Below, piece after piece: positions 1-9,919 of a stretch of 64,000 nt of DNA. A model generated the notes under the pieces. It made no database searches. It was not told the DNA's origin and worked only from the letters and a program-made list of their open reading frames with translations. Positions within the stretch are counted from its first letter, which is position 1, and each line of letters begins with the position of its first letter. Location: positions 236,073,922 to 236,137,921 of the forward strand of contig NC_081406.1 of assembly GCF_030272615.1 (NCBI RefSeq), in the 5' to 3' direction. Both the position numbers and the translations under genes were made by a program. Origin of the DNA: Cryptomeria japonica (taxonomy: Eukaryota > Streptophyta > Pinopsida > Cupressales > Cupressaceae).

Positions 1-25
1 AGTGCGTACAATTTACGACGCTACA
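1..25 (-). repeat. Start of the G1 3' LTR (window-truncated)
   Basis: The first 25 bases repeat the last 25 bases of the LTR at 5392-7071 (agtgcgtacaatttacg..., then gctaca there and gctaca here, with one C/T difference). On the minus strand this is the LTR start, TGTAGCGTCGTAAATTG. The rest of this LTR is left of the window. Confidence 0.85.
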
Positions 26-40
26 TTTAGCCCCCACTTT
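26..40 (-). promoter_or_regulatory. Polypurine tract of G1
   Basis: On the minus strand AAAGTGGGGGCTAAA directly abuts the LTR start TGTAGC. Position and purine content fit a plus-strand DNA primer for reverse transcription. Confidence 0.8.
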
Positions 41-585
41 AGCGGTCATATGAACACTACGTGCATATGCAAGCTAAAGTACAGGAAAGTAAACATTATT
101 TGAAAAAGGATATATCGATAAGTCTGTTGAACGAAGCCCCCAACGGTATCTACGGTACTTAGTTAAGAACCACAACCTAGAAAACCACATGTTAGATCAC
201 AAAATCACCTAATGCTTACTAAGGAAGGTGATGAAAATTCGAGGGTAGCTATATGCCCCCTCCTATTTCGGCTTGCTAATTTTAGTGAGTTGAAACAGGG
301 TATCATGTTTACCACTTCGAATTGTTAAAGAATATTGATGACAAATGCTCACAAGAAGATTTGATATGAGATCAAAAACTAATGGAGAATCATTTTGTAA
401 GAAAGAGGACTAATCTCAATTCCAACACAACAAAGAGTGCGAGGGTTTGAGGGTTCTCTAACACAAGATGAAGGATGTAAATGGAAACAAAATGCAAAGA
501 GAAGAAAAGAAAGGAAAAAGCAGCATGAATACACACATTGGTGATCTATGAAAAGAATAGTGAGAGAGAAAACATGGAGTTCTCA

Positions 586-664
586 CCCCTAGATCTTGTC
601 TAGGTGATCCATGGGAAAAAGGACATGGAAAACTAGCCCCTAGAGTCTGTCTAGGTGATCCATG
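586..664. repeat. 51-bp-period direct repeat, two copies
   Basis: Copies at 586-614 and 637-664 share the frame ccctag-ag-tct-gtctaggtgatccatg with a few mismatches. They lie in the non-coding tail of G1. Confidence 0.7.
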
Positions 665-809
665 TAAGGGAGGAGAGTGAGAAAGTCTAGCCTTATGCCG
701 CTAGTTCCACTCAACCTCGTGCATGTGTGTGTAAGTGAGGTTAGAAGCACCTCATAGGAGTCTATGCCCAAGTATGCTACAACCTGTATATGTATAGTAC
801 AAAAGTGTG

Positions 810-915
810 ACATCTCACTCTAAGAGTCTATGCTCTGGTTTTGAGAATAATCACCTTGCATAAAAGAAAAATGGAGACATCTCGCTCTAAGAGTCTGTGC
901 TCTGGTTCGAAGAAT
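810..915. repeat. 67-bp-period direct repeat, two copies
   Basis: Copies at 810-848 and 877-915 share acatctc-ctctaagagtct-tgctctggtt and differ at a few positions. They lie in the non-coding tail of G1. Confidence 0.75.
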
Positions 916-1870
916 GACCCATTGCTCAAAAAGTGTAATGTTTATGTCATAAGCAGAGTAGAACAAGGATACCTGCCTTCATCACAAAAGAAGATACCCC
1001 AAAAATGCAACAATTTCATAGATCCAAACAAGAGAGTTTTGCAATCTTTAAGCAAGGATAAGATAGTTGAAAAAGAGATATCTTGTAGTATGTGTAAAGG
1101 AGATCCTTAGAGGAGAAGAGATCTTTGTACAAAAGACACCTATCCCTGAGAGGAATTGTCTTAGACAAAAACAACATCTTCTAGAACAAGACAAAGAAGA
1201 GAATAAGAATGCAATACTTCCTTCTTTTGCGAGGTGAAAGTGATTCTTAATGAAGGATGACGCTTTTTTTTTTTTTAACCCAATTGGGAGAGTGAATTCA
1301 TTATGGATGTATTTGACCAAGTGCAAAAGAGGTTGTAGTTAAGGACTTACACCTCTTGTAAGAGAGAATCCTTGAACAAACAACAACAAATGCATACAAG
1401 GAATAACATCAAGTAATAAAGTTCACACCATCCACGAAATAGGAAAAGGTGGATCCTTAGATAAAAATAAGAAAAGATCATTGCCTCCCAAGGATAAGGA
1501 CAATGAGGAGGACTTATAAAATCTTCTAGGGAGAGATTTAGACATAAGCAAAATGTACTACATACTCACATGAGTTCATGCAAGCAAGACATTAGTGTAT
1601 GTAAAATGCTCCTCACAAGAAGTGGGTAGGATAAGAAAGAGAATACACATCTTCTCCCATATCTAGGAAAAGATGATTCTAAAGAAAAGATGATCAATAT
1701 TTCCACATTATTACCCCATAGGAACAAGAGATAACATAGAAAAATTAGGCTACTATGTTGCTTCAAAAATATGATTGCACTTGAAATTGTACCATCATGA
1801 ATGACAATGAGCCCCCAGTAAATGAGCTACCAATGTCACATAATGATGAGCAACATAATAGCCATTAATG

Positions 1871-4800
1871 TTATTTAAAGACATGATAGATTGAATGAGG
1901 TATTTGAATATGACATGTTGAATGCTCAACTATAAGTGAGATCAAAAAAATGATACAAAATGAAGAAGGAAAGTTACGAGAAATCTTAGAAGAGAGATGA
2001 GTGTAATTTGTTAGAGCCTTATCCCTGGAGGAAAGGACTTTATGATGAATAGGAGATAAAGATTCATAAGTGGATTTAGAAATTTGAGGCGAGCCATAAA
2101 GAGAATTGTTCATCGCCAAGATTTCCTTATGAGGGGAATGAGAGTTGATAGAAGTAGAAGATGATTTAGTTGAAGTGAGATCAACATCACTACTAAATAT
2201 AGCATTCACACTGAGAGATGGTCTTTTAGATGCTTTGGTGGGCTTAGAAAGATTATATCCAAGTCCAAATGAATATTCATGCATGTTATGTTCTAAAGGA
2301 ACTTTAATTCCTTGTTCATTTGCGCCACAACCATTTCCACTATAGCCACTCTTAGCCAAAATATGGAAACCACGACCATAACGATTAGCCATTTCAGAAA
2401 CAAAAGGTGGTTTTTCATAAGACAAAGAATCAAATTCTTCAGAATTAGAGGTGTGAGGGGAAGAAGTTTGAGAAGTGGCCACAAAATTATTGCTCATAGG
2501 TTCAGGTAAGACTGATTGATCTCTAGTTTCTTCCTTCTTCTTACCTTTAAGCTCTCTAGGAGGAACCCTATACTCACCTACAAAGGTGGGATTAAAATCA
2601 AGAGATCCCCAATTGTCTTCTGCGAGGACCTTCTCAAGATCAAAAGGCTTTTCATGTGTAGATTCAAGTTGAGAAGAATCTTCTTCAGGAACTTCAGACT
2701 CATCCAAATAATTTTGATTATTAGAGGGTGATGATTCATCCACAGGTATCTTGTTTAACGAGTCATCACTAGAAGAGGAAGGCTTAGAAGAACTCCCTTT
2801 GGAAGTAGATGTTTGCAAACAAGTTTGAAAATTAGTATCACCTATCAAGGTATATGTCTTATTATTATAAATAAATTTAACTTGTCTATGCAATGTAGAG
2901 GGGACGGCTTGCATACTGTGAATCCAAGGTCTCCCTAATAACAAGTTGTATGTTAGATTTCCCGACATAACATGGATAGGAGTAGGTAAAGTAATAGGTC
3001 CCACTGTGATGGGTAAGGTGATAATACCTAATGAAGACTTAGCCACATTATCAAAGCCTCGAATGGGACGAGAGTCAGGCTCAATAAGGGATGTATCCAC
3101 ATTCATCTTATGCAATAGATTAATGCTACACACATTAAGGCCAGAGCCATTATCTACCAGTGTTCGTCTTATAGCAGTGTCATTTATGATAACCACAATC
3201 ATCAAGGGATCATATTGATGTTGAATTTCACTAGTAGGCAACTCATCTTGAGTAAACACAATTTGAGCTTTAGGATTCATCACATAGTGAACCAAAGACA
3301 CTATATTACTAGATGTATTAGGTGGAGGAACATTCAAATCTTTCAAGGCATCTTGTAACATTCCATGATGAGTAGAAGAAGTTTGAACTAAATCCCAAAT
3401 AGAAATCTTAGCCGGAGTAATTTTAAGTTGTTCAATAAGATCATAGTCCTTACTAAGCATTTGTGAAATATGAGGAGCTTGAGGAAGAATAGGTTGGGAA
3501 GGAGGAAGTGAAGTCGGGATAACTAGAGGAGGATTAGGTTTCCTATTGTTTCTTGTGTTATAGGTATGAGCAACTGCATTATAACTCCCTCTAGTCAGTT
3601 GCTTAGCATACTCATAAGGGCTCTTAGTAGAATAACCTCCTTGCACAGTAATAATAGGTTTCTTAGGAGTGAAAAAATAATCTTTAGCATAACCACCTTG
3701 AACCACTAAGATAGGCTTATTTAAAGGTTGAGAATTTTGAGAAGGACAAGCACCTTGGATAGTGAAGAGAGGTTTGTTAGGTGTTTCATTCACATGTATC
3801 AAATTGATTGAGGATGGTTTAGAGGAATGAACAAAAGTGTTGGAAGAATTATTGATAGTCTTCTCTTGCGCTAGAATCTTATCACGGATTAAATCAATTT
3901 TAGGAGAGAGACAAGGGGTAGGCATTGATGCTCCAGTAGGAAGAGTAATACTAGGAAAGGTCATATCATCCTCTATCATCAAAGGATCTACATGGGGAAT
4001 AAACTCTCTAGGAGAAGGATCAACATTACTCTCTAAAGTCTCACTTTTGAGATGGAGATCTTTGAAAGAGATGTTAACCATCTTGCTTTGAACTAGGGTA
4101 TCCTTATGAGTAGAACCAAGTTGAGGAGAGGGAGAATAATTGAGATTCAAGGAAGGTGAAAAACTATCAAGGGAGTTTTCAATCTTGATTTCATCCCCTT
4201 TGGCTAGGGTTCTCTCATGGGGTAGAGAATAATCTACACCTTCTTCTAATGGTTCATCCCAAATAGTGAAGTTGTTGAAAGGAATGTTTGAAGTATTGTC
4301 AATTTCGGGAGAGGAGATAACATTGTTTATTAATTCGTCATCCTTAGGAGGGAGAGCATCAATAGATGTGTTAAACTCATCCTCTTTCCTCAAAATATGT
4401 TCAATATGATCTTTAGGGGAGAGAGAATTAAGGAAATTGCTTATTATTTCATCTTCTTTCTCTAAGGGGTGCTTATGGGTAAGACAAACTTTAGGAGAAG
4501 GGTAAGCATTTATCATTAATTCATCATCTCTAGTGGGAATTTTGTTGGAAAAGGAAATGCCATCACTAGGAAATGTAGGGATAATGTCATCTTCTTGCAC
4601 AAAAGGATCCTCATGAAGGGAGTGTTTTTTAGGAGGAACATGAACATATTTCTCCAAAGATTCATGCTTAGGAAGGAGATCTTTGAAAGAAGTATTCATA
4701 ACCTCTTGTTGCACTAACATGCCCCCATTGGAAGGACCTAATTTAGGAGAAAATAAGTCAGTGTCCATCAATAAATGTAGGGAAGGTGAAGTAACATTAG

Positions 4801-5047
4801 GAAAGGTGTTTATGATATCATTCTCTTCCTCTAGGATAGCTAAATAGGAAGGGCACATTTTAGGAGAATTGTCAAGATCACTCTTAAAGTCTTCATCCTT
4901 AGAGCATGGGAGAGTCTCAAAGGGATTGGTAGCAACTCTTTTAGGCACTAAAATGTTGTTATAGATGGGGGGAGGTTCTTTAGGAGAAGGAAAAATTGAA
5001 ACAAGGGAAGCTAACCCATTATCACATCTATGAAATGAATGCATCAT
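1871..5047 (-). CDS. Intact 1058-aa retrotransposon protein: repeat-rich N-terminus, retropepsin, G-patch
   Basis: An uninterrupted minus-strand ORF starts at ATG 5047-5045, about 325 bases inside the 5' LTR. Residues 1-410 are acidic and Ser/Pro-rich, with loose repeats of an SPK...ED-D-I-TFP type. One pair is clear: about 111-160 against 318-365 (LVQ..., NxSFKDL, LE, EDD). Residues 424-472 hold three KPxxxxQGxx units. Residues 535-570 carry the YDLIEQLKxTPAKISxxDL segment typical just upstream of plant Gypsy proteases. The retropepsin spans about 612-735, with active site VDNGSGLN (Asp632) and the LLGRPWIHSMQAVPSTLH block at 703-720. A G-patch-like segment lies at 888-930 (GRGFHILAKSGYSGNGCG, then QGI). 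Ser-rich linkers follow. No gag zinc knuckle or reverse transcriptase is present. I expect a Gag/protease-like product processed or supplied with partners in trans. The open frame contrasts with every other coding region in the window. Confidence 0.8.
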   Translation of the reverse strand: MMHSFHRCDNGLASLVSIFPSPKEPPPIYNNILVPKRVATNPFETLPCSKDEDFKSDLDNSPKMCPSYLAILEEENDIINTFPNVTSPSLHLLMDTDLFSPKLGPSNGGMLVQQEVMNTSFKDLLPKHESLEKYVHVPPKKHSLHEDPFVQEDDIIPTFPSDGISFSNKIPTRDDELMINAYPSPKVCLTHKHPLEKEDEIISNFLNSLSPKDHIEHILRKEDEFNTSIDALPPKDDELINNVISSPEIDNTSNIPFNNFTIWDEPLEEGVDYSLPHERTLAKGDEIKIENSLDSFSPSLNLNYSPSPQLGSTHKDTLVQSKMVNISFKDLHLKSETLESNVDPSPREFIPHVDPLMIEDDMTFPSITLPTGASMPTPCLSPKIDLIRDKILAQEKTINNSSNTFVHSSKPSSINLIHVNETPNKPLFTIQGACPSQNSQPLNKPILVVQGGYAKDYFFTPKKPIITVQGGYSTKSPYEYAKQLTRGSYNAVAHTYNTRNNRKPNPPLVIPTSLPPSQPILPQAPHISQMLSKDYDLIEQLKITPAKISIWDLVQTSSTHHGMLQDALKDLNVPPPNTSSNIVSLVHYVMNPKAQIVFTQDELPTSEIQHQYDPLMIVVIINDTAIRRTLVDNGSGLNVCSINLLHKMNVDTSLIEPDSRPIRGFDNVAKSSLGIITLPITVGPITLPTPIHVMSGNLTYNLLLGRPWIHSMQAVPSTLHRQVKFIYNNKTYTLIGDTNFQTCLQTSTSKGSSSKPSSSSDDSLNKIPVDESSPSNNQNYLDESEVPEEDSSQLESTHEKPFDLEKVLAEDNWGSLDFNPTFVGEYRVPPRELKGKKKEETRDQSVLPEPMSNNFVATSQTSSPHTSNSEEFDSLSYEKPPFVSEMANRYGRGFHILAKSGYSGNGCGANEQGIKVPLEHNMHEYSFGLGYNLSKPTKASKRPSLSVNAIFSSDVDLTSTKSSSTSINSHSPHKEILAMNNSLYGSPQISKSTYESLSPIHHKVLSSRDKALTNYTHLSSKISRNFPSSFCIIFLISLIVEHSTCHIQIPHSIYHVFK

Positions 5048-5370
5048 GACAACAATTTTCTTCTTTCAAATGATAACACATGCAAAATAGAAGGAAATGT
5101 TTAATTTTAACCAATGCAAGCACTTAGAATGTAGATTTAGAAAATGAAATTTATGATTCAAATGAGTTCCTAAATCAGATTTGAAATTATTGATCCCAAT
5201 TAAGCTATCCACAAGTTCAACTTTGAATTGAAAAATTAGGGTTTTAGCAAAAATTTCCTCTAAATTTTTTAATCTTGCAAGAAATTAAAACTTGTAAATA
5301 CAAATTTGATTTTGAAATAGCATAAATACTCAAATTTGAAAACATAAATCAGAATTAGAGAAGATTGGAG
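5048..5370 (-). other. Leader between primer-binding site and ORF of G1
   Basis: An AT-rich untranslated stretch between the PBS and the ORF start. No splice signal or small ORF is convincing. Confidence 0.5.
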
Positions 5371-5388
5371 TTCACGTCGGGTTCACCA
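5371..5388 (-). promoter_or_regulatory. Primer-binding site of G1, probably tRNA-Trp
   Basis: On the minus strand TGGTGAACCCGACGTGAA lies three bases inside the LTR end. Its complement ends in CCA and matches, from memory, the 3' end of plant tRNA-Trp (TTCACGTCGGGTTCA plus CCA). The position is clear; the tRNA identity needs a tRNA alignment. Confidence 0.75.
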
Positions 5389-5391
5389 AAA

Positions 5392-7071
5392 TGTGTGGGG
5401 GAAAAAGTGACACTAAGCAAACATGCCCTAATCTCACTTTCCATCACACACTTGTGGAATACGAAAGAGCCTAGAGGTATCACACAATTGGCTACTTCTT
5501 TTTGTGGAAGAGAGAGCCATGGGCTACCTATTAGGATTTCTATTCCTTTGTTGCAAATGATAGATAGAATGATGCAAGTTCAACTATTAGCCCTAAAGTG
5601 TAAGTATGAACTAGTAACAAGATTGCAAGATTGAGATTAAGTGATGAAAAGCTGTAAACACAAGAATAAGAGGAGAATGAAGATGTGTACCTGGGGTTAA
5701 AATCTGAGTGGAAATGTTCAAGACGGGGGTGCATGCACCACTTACCTGATTCTGCACTTGAAACTGCTCCTTTTGGCAACCTGAAGGCTGTCGAAAAGTG
5801 CTGAAAACTGCTGTTGTCTGAGGGACCAGAGCGCCCAGCGCCCCTGTCCCAGGGACCAGGGCACCCAACGCCCCTGTCCTGTCAGGACCAGGGTGCCCCA
5901 TGCCCCTGTCCTAGGTTTGTGCTCTGCAATTTGGTGTGAAGTTCAGTCTCCGTCTGCTTCCGTCGGATCTGCAACTTGTGGCGTCGTCCGAATCCTGAAA
6001 CCTGCACTTATATCTGAAAAGGTATGGTGGGCGGCTATATAGGGTTTTGCCTTAGTCAAACCCCCGCTTTGGTGGTTTCCACCTCCATGAATAGCCAAGT
6101 TGTATTGTAAAAGTAGTGTGTGCAGACCTTGTGTGTGTGCAAGATCCTAAAATGCAAGTAAGCAAACTAGAGCAACCTAGAAAGTAAACCCTAATTGCTT
6201 GTAAATGATATTGTAAATGCTCCAAATCAAGATGCAAAGTGATCTAAAGCATGAATACAAATGATATAATGAGGCTTATGAAAAGACATGAAAATAACAT
6301 GAAATCATACCCAACCCCAAGGGAGGGGTACAAGCCAACCTTCAGTCGGTGATCCCTTATTGTTCTTCAATGTCTTCCAAGCCCTAAGTGGATGAATGAA
6401 ATTGATGAATGCTTGATTGGATGGATGTTGAATGTTGTTGAAGTCTTCAAAGATCTTCTCTTTCACTGCATAGAAGGTCCCTGAAACCAAGAATCCGGTG
6501 CTTTCAAATGAAGAAAGAGAGCCTTTATATATGAAACCCTAGGTCTTAATTTCAACTTTTGGCCGTCCTAGAGATTGAATCTCCCACCAATTTCTTGGGG
6601 TTAAGCTTTATTTTATGATTGGATCATGCTCCTAAAATTTCGAGAAAATTGTCCGGGACCATGTGCACTCCGGGCGCCATGGTCCTCTCTGGGCGCTATG
6701 GTCCCGACAACTTTTCACCAAATTTTCAGGGCCGTCGGATATGATGATTTTAGAGAGAATCCCGAAGTTACATTTGATTTCGAGATGTTCTGACCCCCGA
6801 AATCAAGCCCCCAAGTTCAAAATAGGACCTAATTAGGGTTTTAGATTAAATGATGTATTGGAGGAATAAAATGAAAGGGGCACACTTTAATGAAAAGTGC
6901 CCAACTTTATGATATGGAAGATGATGAAATAGGACCTTAGACCTAATTACTTTAATTAATTAAGTGCTAAAGGGGAAATGCAATGCAAAATGCAAAATGC
7001 ACCAAGGTGGGTGCTAAACTAGGTGTGAAATTGTACCACCCTAGCAAGTGCGTACAATTTACGATGCTACA
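5392..7071 (-). repeat. G1 5' LTR, 1680 bp
   Basis: On the minus strand it begins TGTAGCATCGTAAATTG and ends CCCCCACACA, the usual TG...CA form, followed by the primer-binding site. It contains the GC-rich triplicated motif at 5821-5914 and a related ggcgccatggtcc pair near 6660-6710. Short ORFs inside it look like chance. Confidence 0.85.
5821..5914. repeat. Three tandem GC-rich ~32-bp units in the G1 LTR
   Basis: Three consecutive units of the form (a)ggaccaggg-g-ccca-cgcccctgtcc at 5821-5850, 5851-5882 and 5884-5914. They stand out as GC-rich in an AT-rich LTR. The pairing of ggacca-gg-gcgcc with ggcg-cc-tgtcc gives some hairpin potential. Confidence 0.75.
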
Positions 7072-9599
7072 GTTAGAACAACTTTTAAGAGTATTTTTGA
7101 GAAATCCAATAATGTTCTTGATCTAATTCATACTGGCCTATGTGGTCTGGCAAGAACAAGAAGTCTATAGGGAGATAGATACTTTATGCTAATCATTGAT
7201 GACTATTCTAGAATGTGTTGAGTTACCTTTCTTAGGGAGAAATCAAAAGCTTTTGGGAAATTCGAATTATTGAAGGCAATGGTAGAGAATGCAACAGGTA
7301 AGAAAATCAAATGTTTAAGATCAGATCAAGGAAATGAATTTACATCTGAGGAGTTTTATAAATTTTGTGAAGTAAATGGAGTTAGAAGACAACTATCAGC
7401 TCCCCAAACACCTCAGCAAAATGGAGTTGTGGAAAGGAAGAACAAACCTATTCTGGAAGGCACTAGGAGTATGATATTAGAAGAAAATCTACCTCATGTG
7501 TACTGGAGAGAAGCAGTGAATACAGCGGTTTACACTTTTAACAGACTTCACATCAAAGGTGATACTGGTAAGACACCTTATGAATTATGGTTTGGTAATA
7601 CTACTACTCTTAAATACTTCAGAATATTTGAAAGCAAATGCTACATTAGGAGAGATGAGTATATTGGAAAATTTGATCCTAGAAGTGATGATGGAATATT
7701 TCTTGGTTATTCATCTAAGAGCAAGGCATATAGATGTTTTGATAAAATATTGCAGAAAATCATTGAGAGTGCAAATGTGAAGATAGATGAACAATTTAGA
7801 GAAAATTCAAGGCCTATAAATTCTGAACTGACAACTGTGATGATCACAAATGAACCTAGATAGAGTGCGCCGGTACTAAATGTGGATCCAGTCACACCGA
7901 CATCATCAGAGAATTCCACAATGACTGAAGAACAACATCAAGTGAACACACCCAGGTATGTAAGACTGAATCACTCTGAAAGTTAGATAATTGGGAATAA
8001 GTATCAAGGAGTCATGACAAGAGGAAGATTGGCAAATGAAGAGGTATGTTTAATTTCTTAAATTGAACCATCATCTATTATTGAGGCATGTGAAGATAAA
8101 CATTGGATTAAAGCTATGGAAGATGAACTAGAACAAATTGAAAAAAACAATACATGGACATTGGTTCCCCAGCCTAAAGATAAAAATATAATTGGAACTA
8201 AATGAGTATTCATAAATAAACTTAATGAAGATGCTAAGGTAATTAGAAACAAAGAAATATTAGAGTGTAAAGGATATTCATAGAAAGAGGGAATTGACTA
8301 CAATGAAACCTTTGCACCAGTAGCTAGAATTGAGGCAGTCAAATTATTTCTTGCATTTGCAGCACACAAGAACTATAAAGTATATCAAATGGGTGTAAAA
8401 TGTGCATTTCTGAATGGTGATCTTGAAGAGGAAGTTTACATTGAACAACCTGATGGATTTTCATTGACAAATGATAAAGATATGGTTTGCAGATTAAGGA
8501 AAGCTTTATATGGATTGAAGCAAGCTCCTAGAGCTTGGTATGCTAGATTGGACAAATAACTTTTGAAGCTTGGCTACACTAAAGGTAATGTTGATAACAA
8601 CTTATATTTAAAAGTGACTAATGAAGACATCTTGGTTATTGAAGTTTTTGTTGATGACATCATTTTTGGAGGAGAATATGCATTGTGTAAAGAGTTTACT
8701 AATACGATGTAGGAAGAATTTGAAATGTCTATGATTGGGGATATTAAATTCTTTTTAAGATTGTAGATTTCACAGATCGATAAAGGTATATTCATATGTC
8801 AAACAAAGTACTTGAAGGAACTATTGAAGAAATTTGGTATGGAAAAATCTAAACTGGTAAGTACTCCTATGACTATAACTGATAAATTCACATTGAAGGA
8901 TATTCAGCTCCTGTTAATCTAACAAGATACAAATCTACGATTCAAGGTTTACTGTGTTTGACACAAACAAGACTTGATATAATGAATCCAGTATGTATTG
9001 TTTCAAGATTTCATAGTAATCCTAGAGAAAATCATGAATCAATAGTGAAAAGGATTTTTCGGTATCTACAAGGCACAACAAATCTTGGTTTATGGTATCT
9101 TAAAGATGAAAATTTTGATTTATGTGCGTACACCGATGCAAATTGGGCAGGAGATGTAGATGACAGAAAGAGCACCACTGGCCTGGTATTATTTCTTGGT
9201 AGCAGATTGATTTCATGGTTGAGCAAGAAACATAGTTGTACATCATTATCAACAACAAAATCAAAATATGTTGTAGAAACAACTAATTGTACTCAAGTAT
9301 TATGGATTAAGAAAATATTGAAGGACATAAAGGTAAAATGCACAGAACCTATAATCATTTACTGTGATAATTCAACAACAATTGATATATCTAAGAATCT
9401 GGTATTTCACTCTAAAACTAAACATGTTTCTATCAAATATAATTTTCTGAAAGAGAATGTTGAAGAAAAAGAAGTGATATTGGTTTATGTGAATACTAAA
9501 GAGCAGATTGCAGACATCTTTACTAAGCCTTTGCCTAAAGAAACTTTTGAATATCTCAGAGAGAAGCTTGGGGTTATACCATCACTGGTAGAGACTTAG
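7072..9599 (+). pseudogene. Copia A pol remnant: integrase core, reverse transcriptase, RNase H
   Basis: The integrase core runs from about 7110 (DLIHTGLCG) through the LRSDQGNEFTS block and NGVVERKN to about 7760. Reverse transcriptase spans about 8185-8870, with KARL-like, [30 protein letters not shown] and FVDDIIFGG motifs. RNase H runs 8958-9599, with DANWAGDVDDRKSTTG, the YCDNS block and ADIFTKPL. In-frame stops include 7168-7170, 7219-7221, 7861-7863, 7984-7986 and 8281-8283; most replace an expected Gln or Trp. A frameshift near 8905 separates the reverse transcriptase frame from RNase H. It is non-functional. Relative to Copia B the order of domains is normal. Confidence 0.9.
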
Positions 9600-9914
9600 A
9601 TAATTGATGATTGGCATCAAACTGACATAATTTACAGAGAAATTTTTTTTCCAGCTTTGATGGAGGAGAGCTACTTCCTAGGGGGAGTAGTTGGATATAA
9701 CAATTGATTATTGTAATTGGCTCCATGAATTAGTTGTATCTGGTACTTATATTGCATTAGTTGTATATATGGAAAAACATTAACCTTTGGGGAGAGATTA
9801 CTTATTGGGGGAGTGATATATACTCTCTATATTTGTATTTTAATTTCTGGAATTGACCTATTCCAGAGATTGTTGTTTTTTGCTTTTTGGCATCCTGTTT
9901 TGGCACTTAGATGT
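9600..9914 (+). other. Copia A 3' UTR with repeated purine tracts
   Basis: Non-coding DNA after the pol stop, aligned to 34708-34993 of Copia B. It holds several G5-type purine runs (aggggga near 9680, ggggaga near 9799, gggggag near 9816). Such multiple polypurine tracts are a known feature of Sirevirus-type Copia elements. Confidence 0.65.
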
Positions 9915-9919
9915 TTTTC
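9915..9919. repeat. Target-site duplication ttttc, left copy
   Basis: ttttc immediately before the 5' LTR equals ttttc at 22583-22587 immediately after the 3' LTR. Removing the element and one copy restores the alignment with Copia B. Confidence 0.95.

Larger units (their letters stand above)
41..1870 (-). other. Non-coding 3' tail of G1
   Basis: This 1.8 kb follows the ORF stop on the minus strand and precedes the polypurine tract. I see no pol motif in any frame, only short chance ORFs. It holds two short tandem duplications (586-664 and 810-915) and an A/T run near 1263-1277. In an autonomous Tat element pol would lie here, so it was either replaced or never present. Confidence 0.6.
1..7071 (-). 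mobile_element. G1: non-autonomous Tat/Ogre-like Gypsy LTR retrotransposon (partial)
   Basis: Read on the minus strand this is an LTR element: 5' LTR 7071-5392, primer-binding site, one long ORF, a long non-coding tail, a polypurine tract and the first 25 bases of the 3' LTR at the window edge. The two LTR ends agree (1-25 matches 7047-7071 with one difference). The interior holds a retropepsin and a G-patch, but no gag, reverse transcriptase, RNase H or integrase, so it would depend on another element. It interrupts the integrase region of Copia A at 7071/7072. The target duplication (gttag expected from 7072-7076) cannot be tested because the other flank is outside the window. Confidence 0.85.
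7072..9919 (+). mobile_element. Copia A, left segment (integrase to 3' UTR)
   Basis: This is the 3' half of a Ty1/Copia pol gene plus its 3' untranslated region. It is cut on the left by G1 and on the right by the Tekay-like element. It aligns with Copia B: the left edge continues the sequence around 32194 there, and the right edge continues at 22588, where aatcttgtgttgccatc matches the PPT region of Copia B. LTR and 5' half of pol are outside the window. Confidence 0.9.

Noticed and set aside
5371-5388. tRNA gene fragment
   Set aside because: Only the 18 bases expected of a primer-binding site are present, next to an LTR end; no tRNA body.
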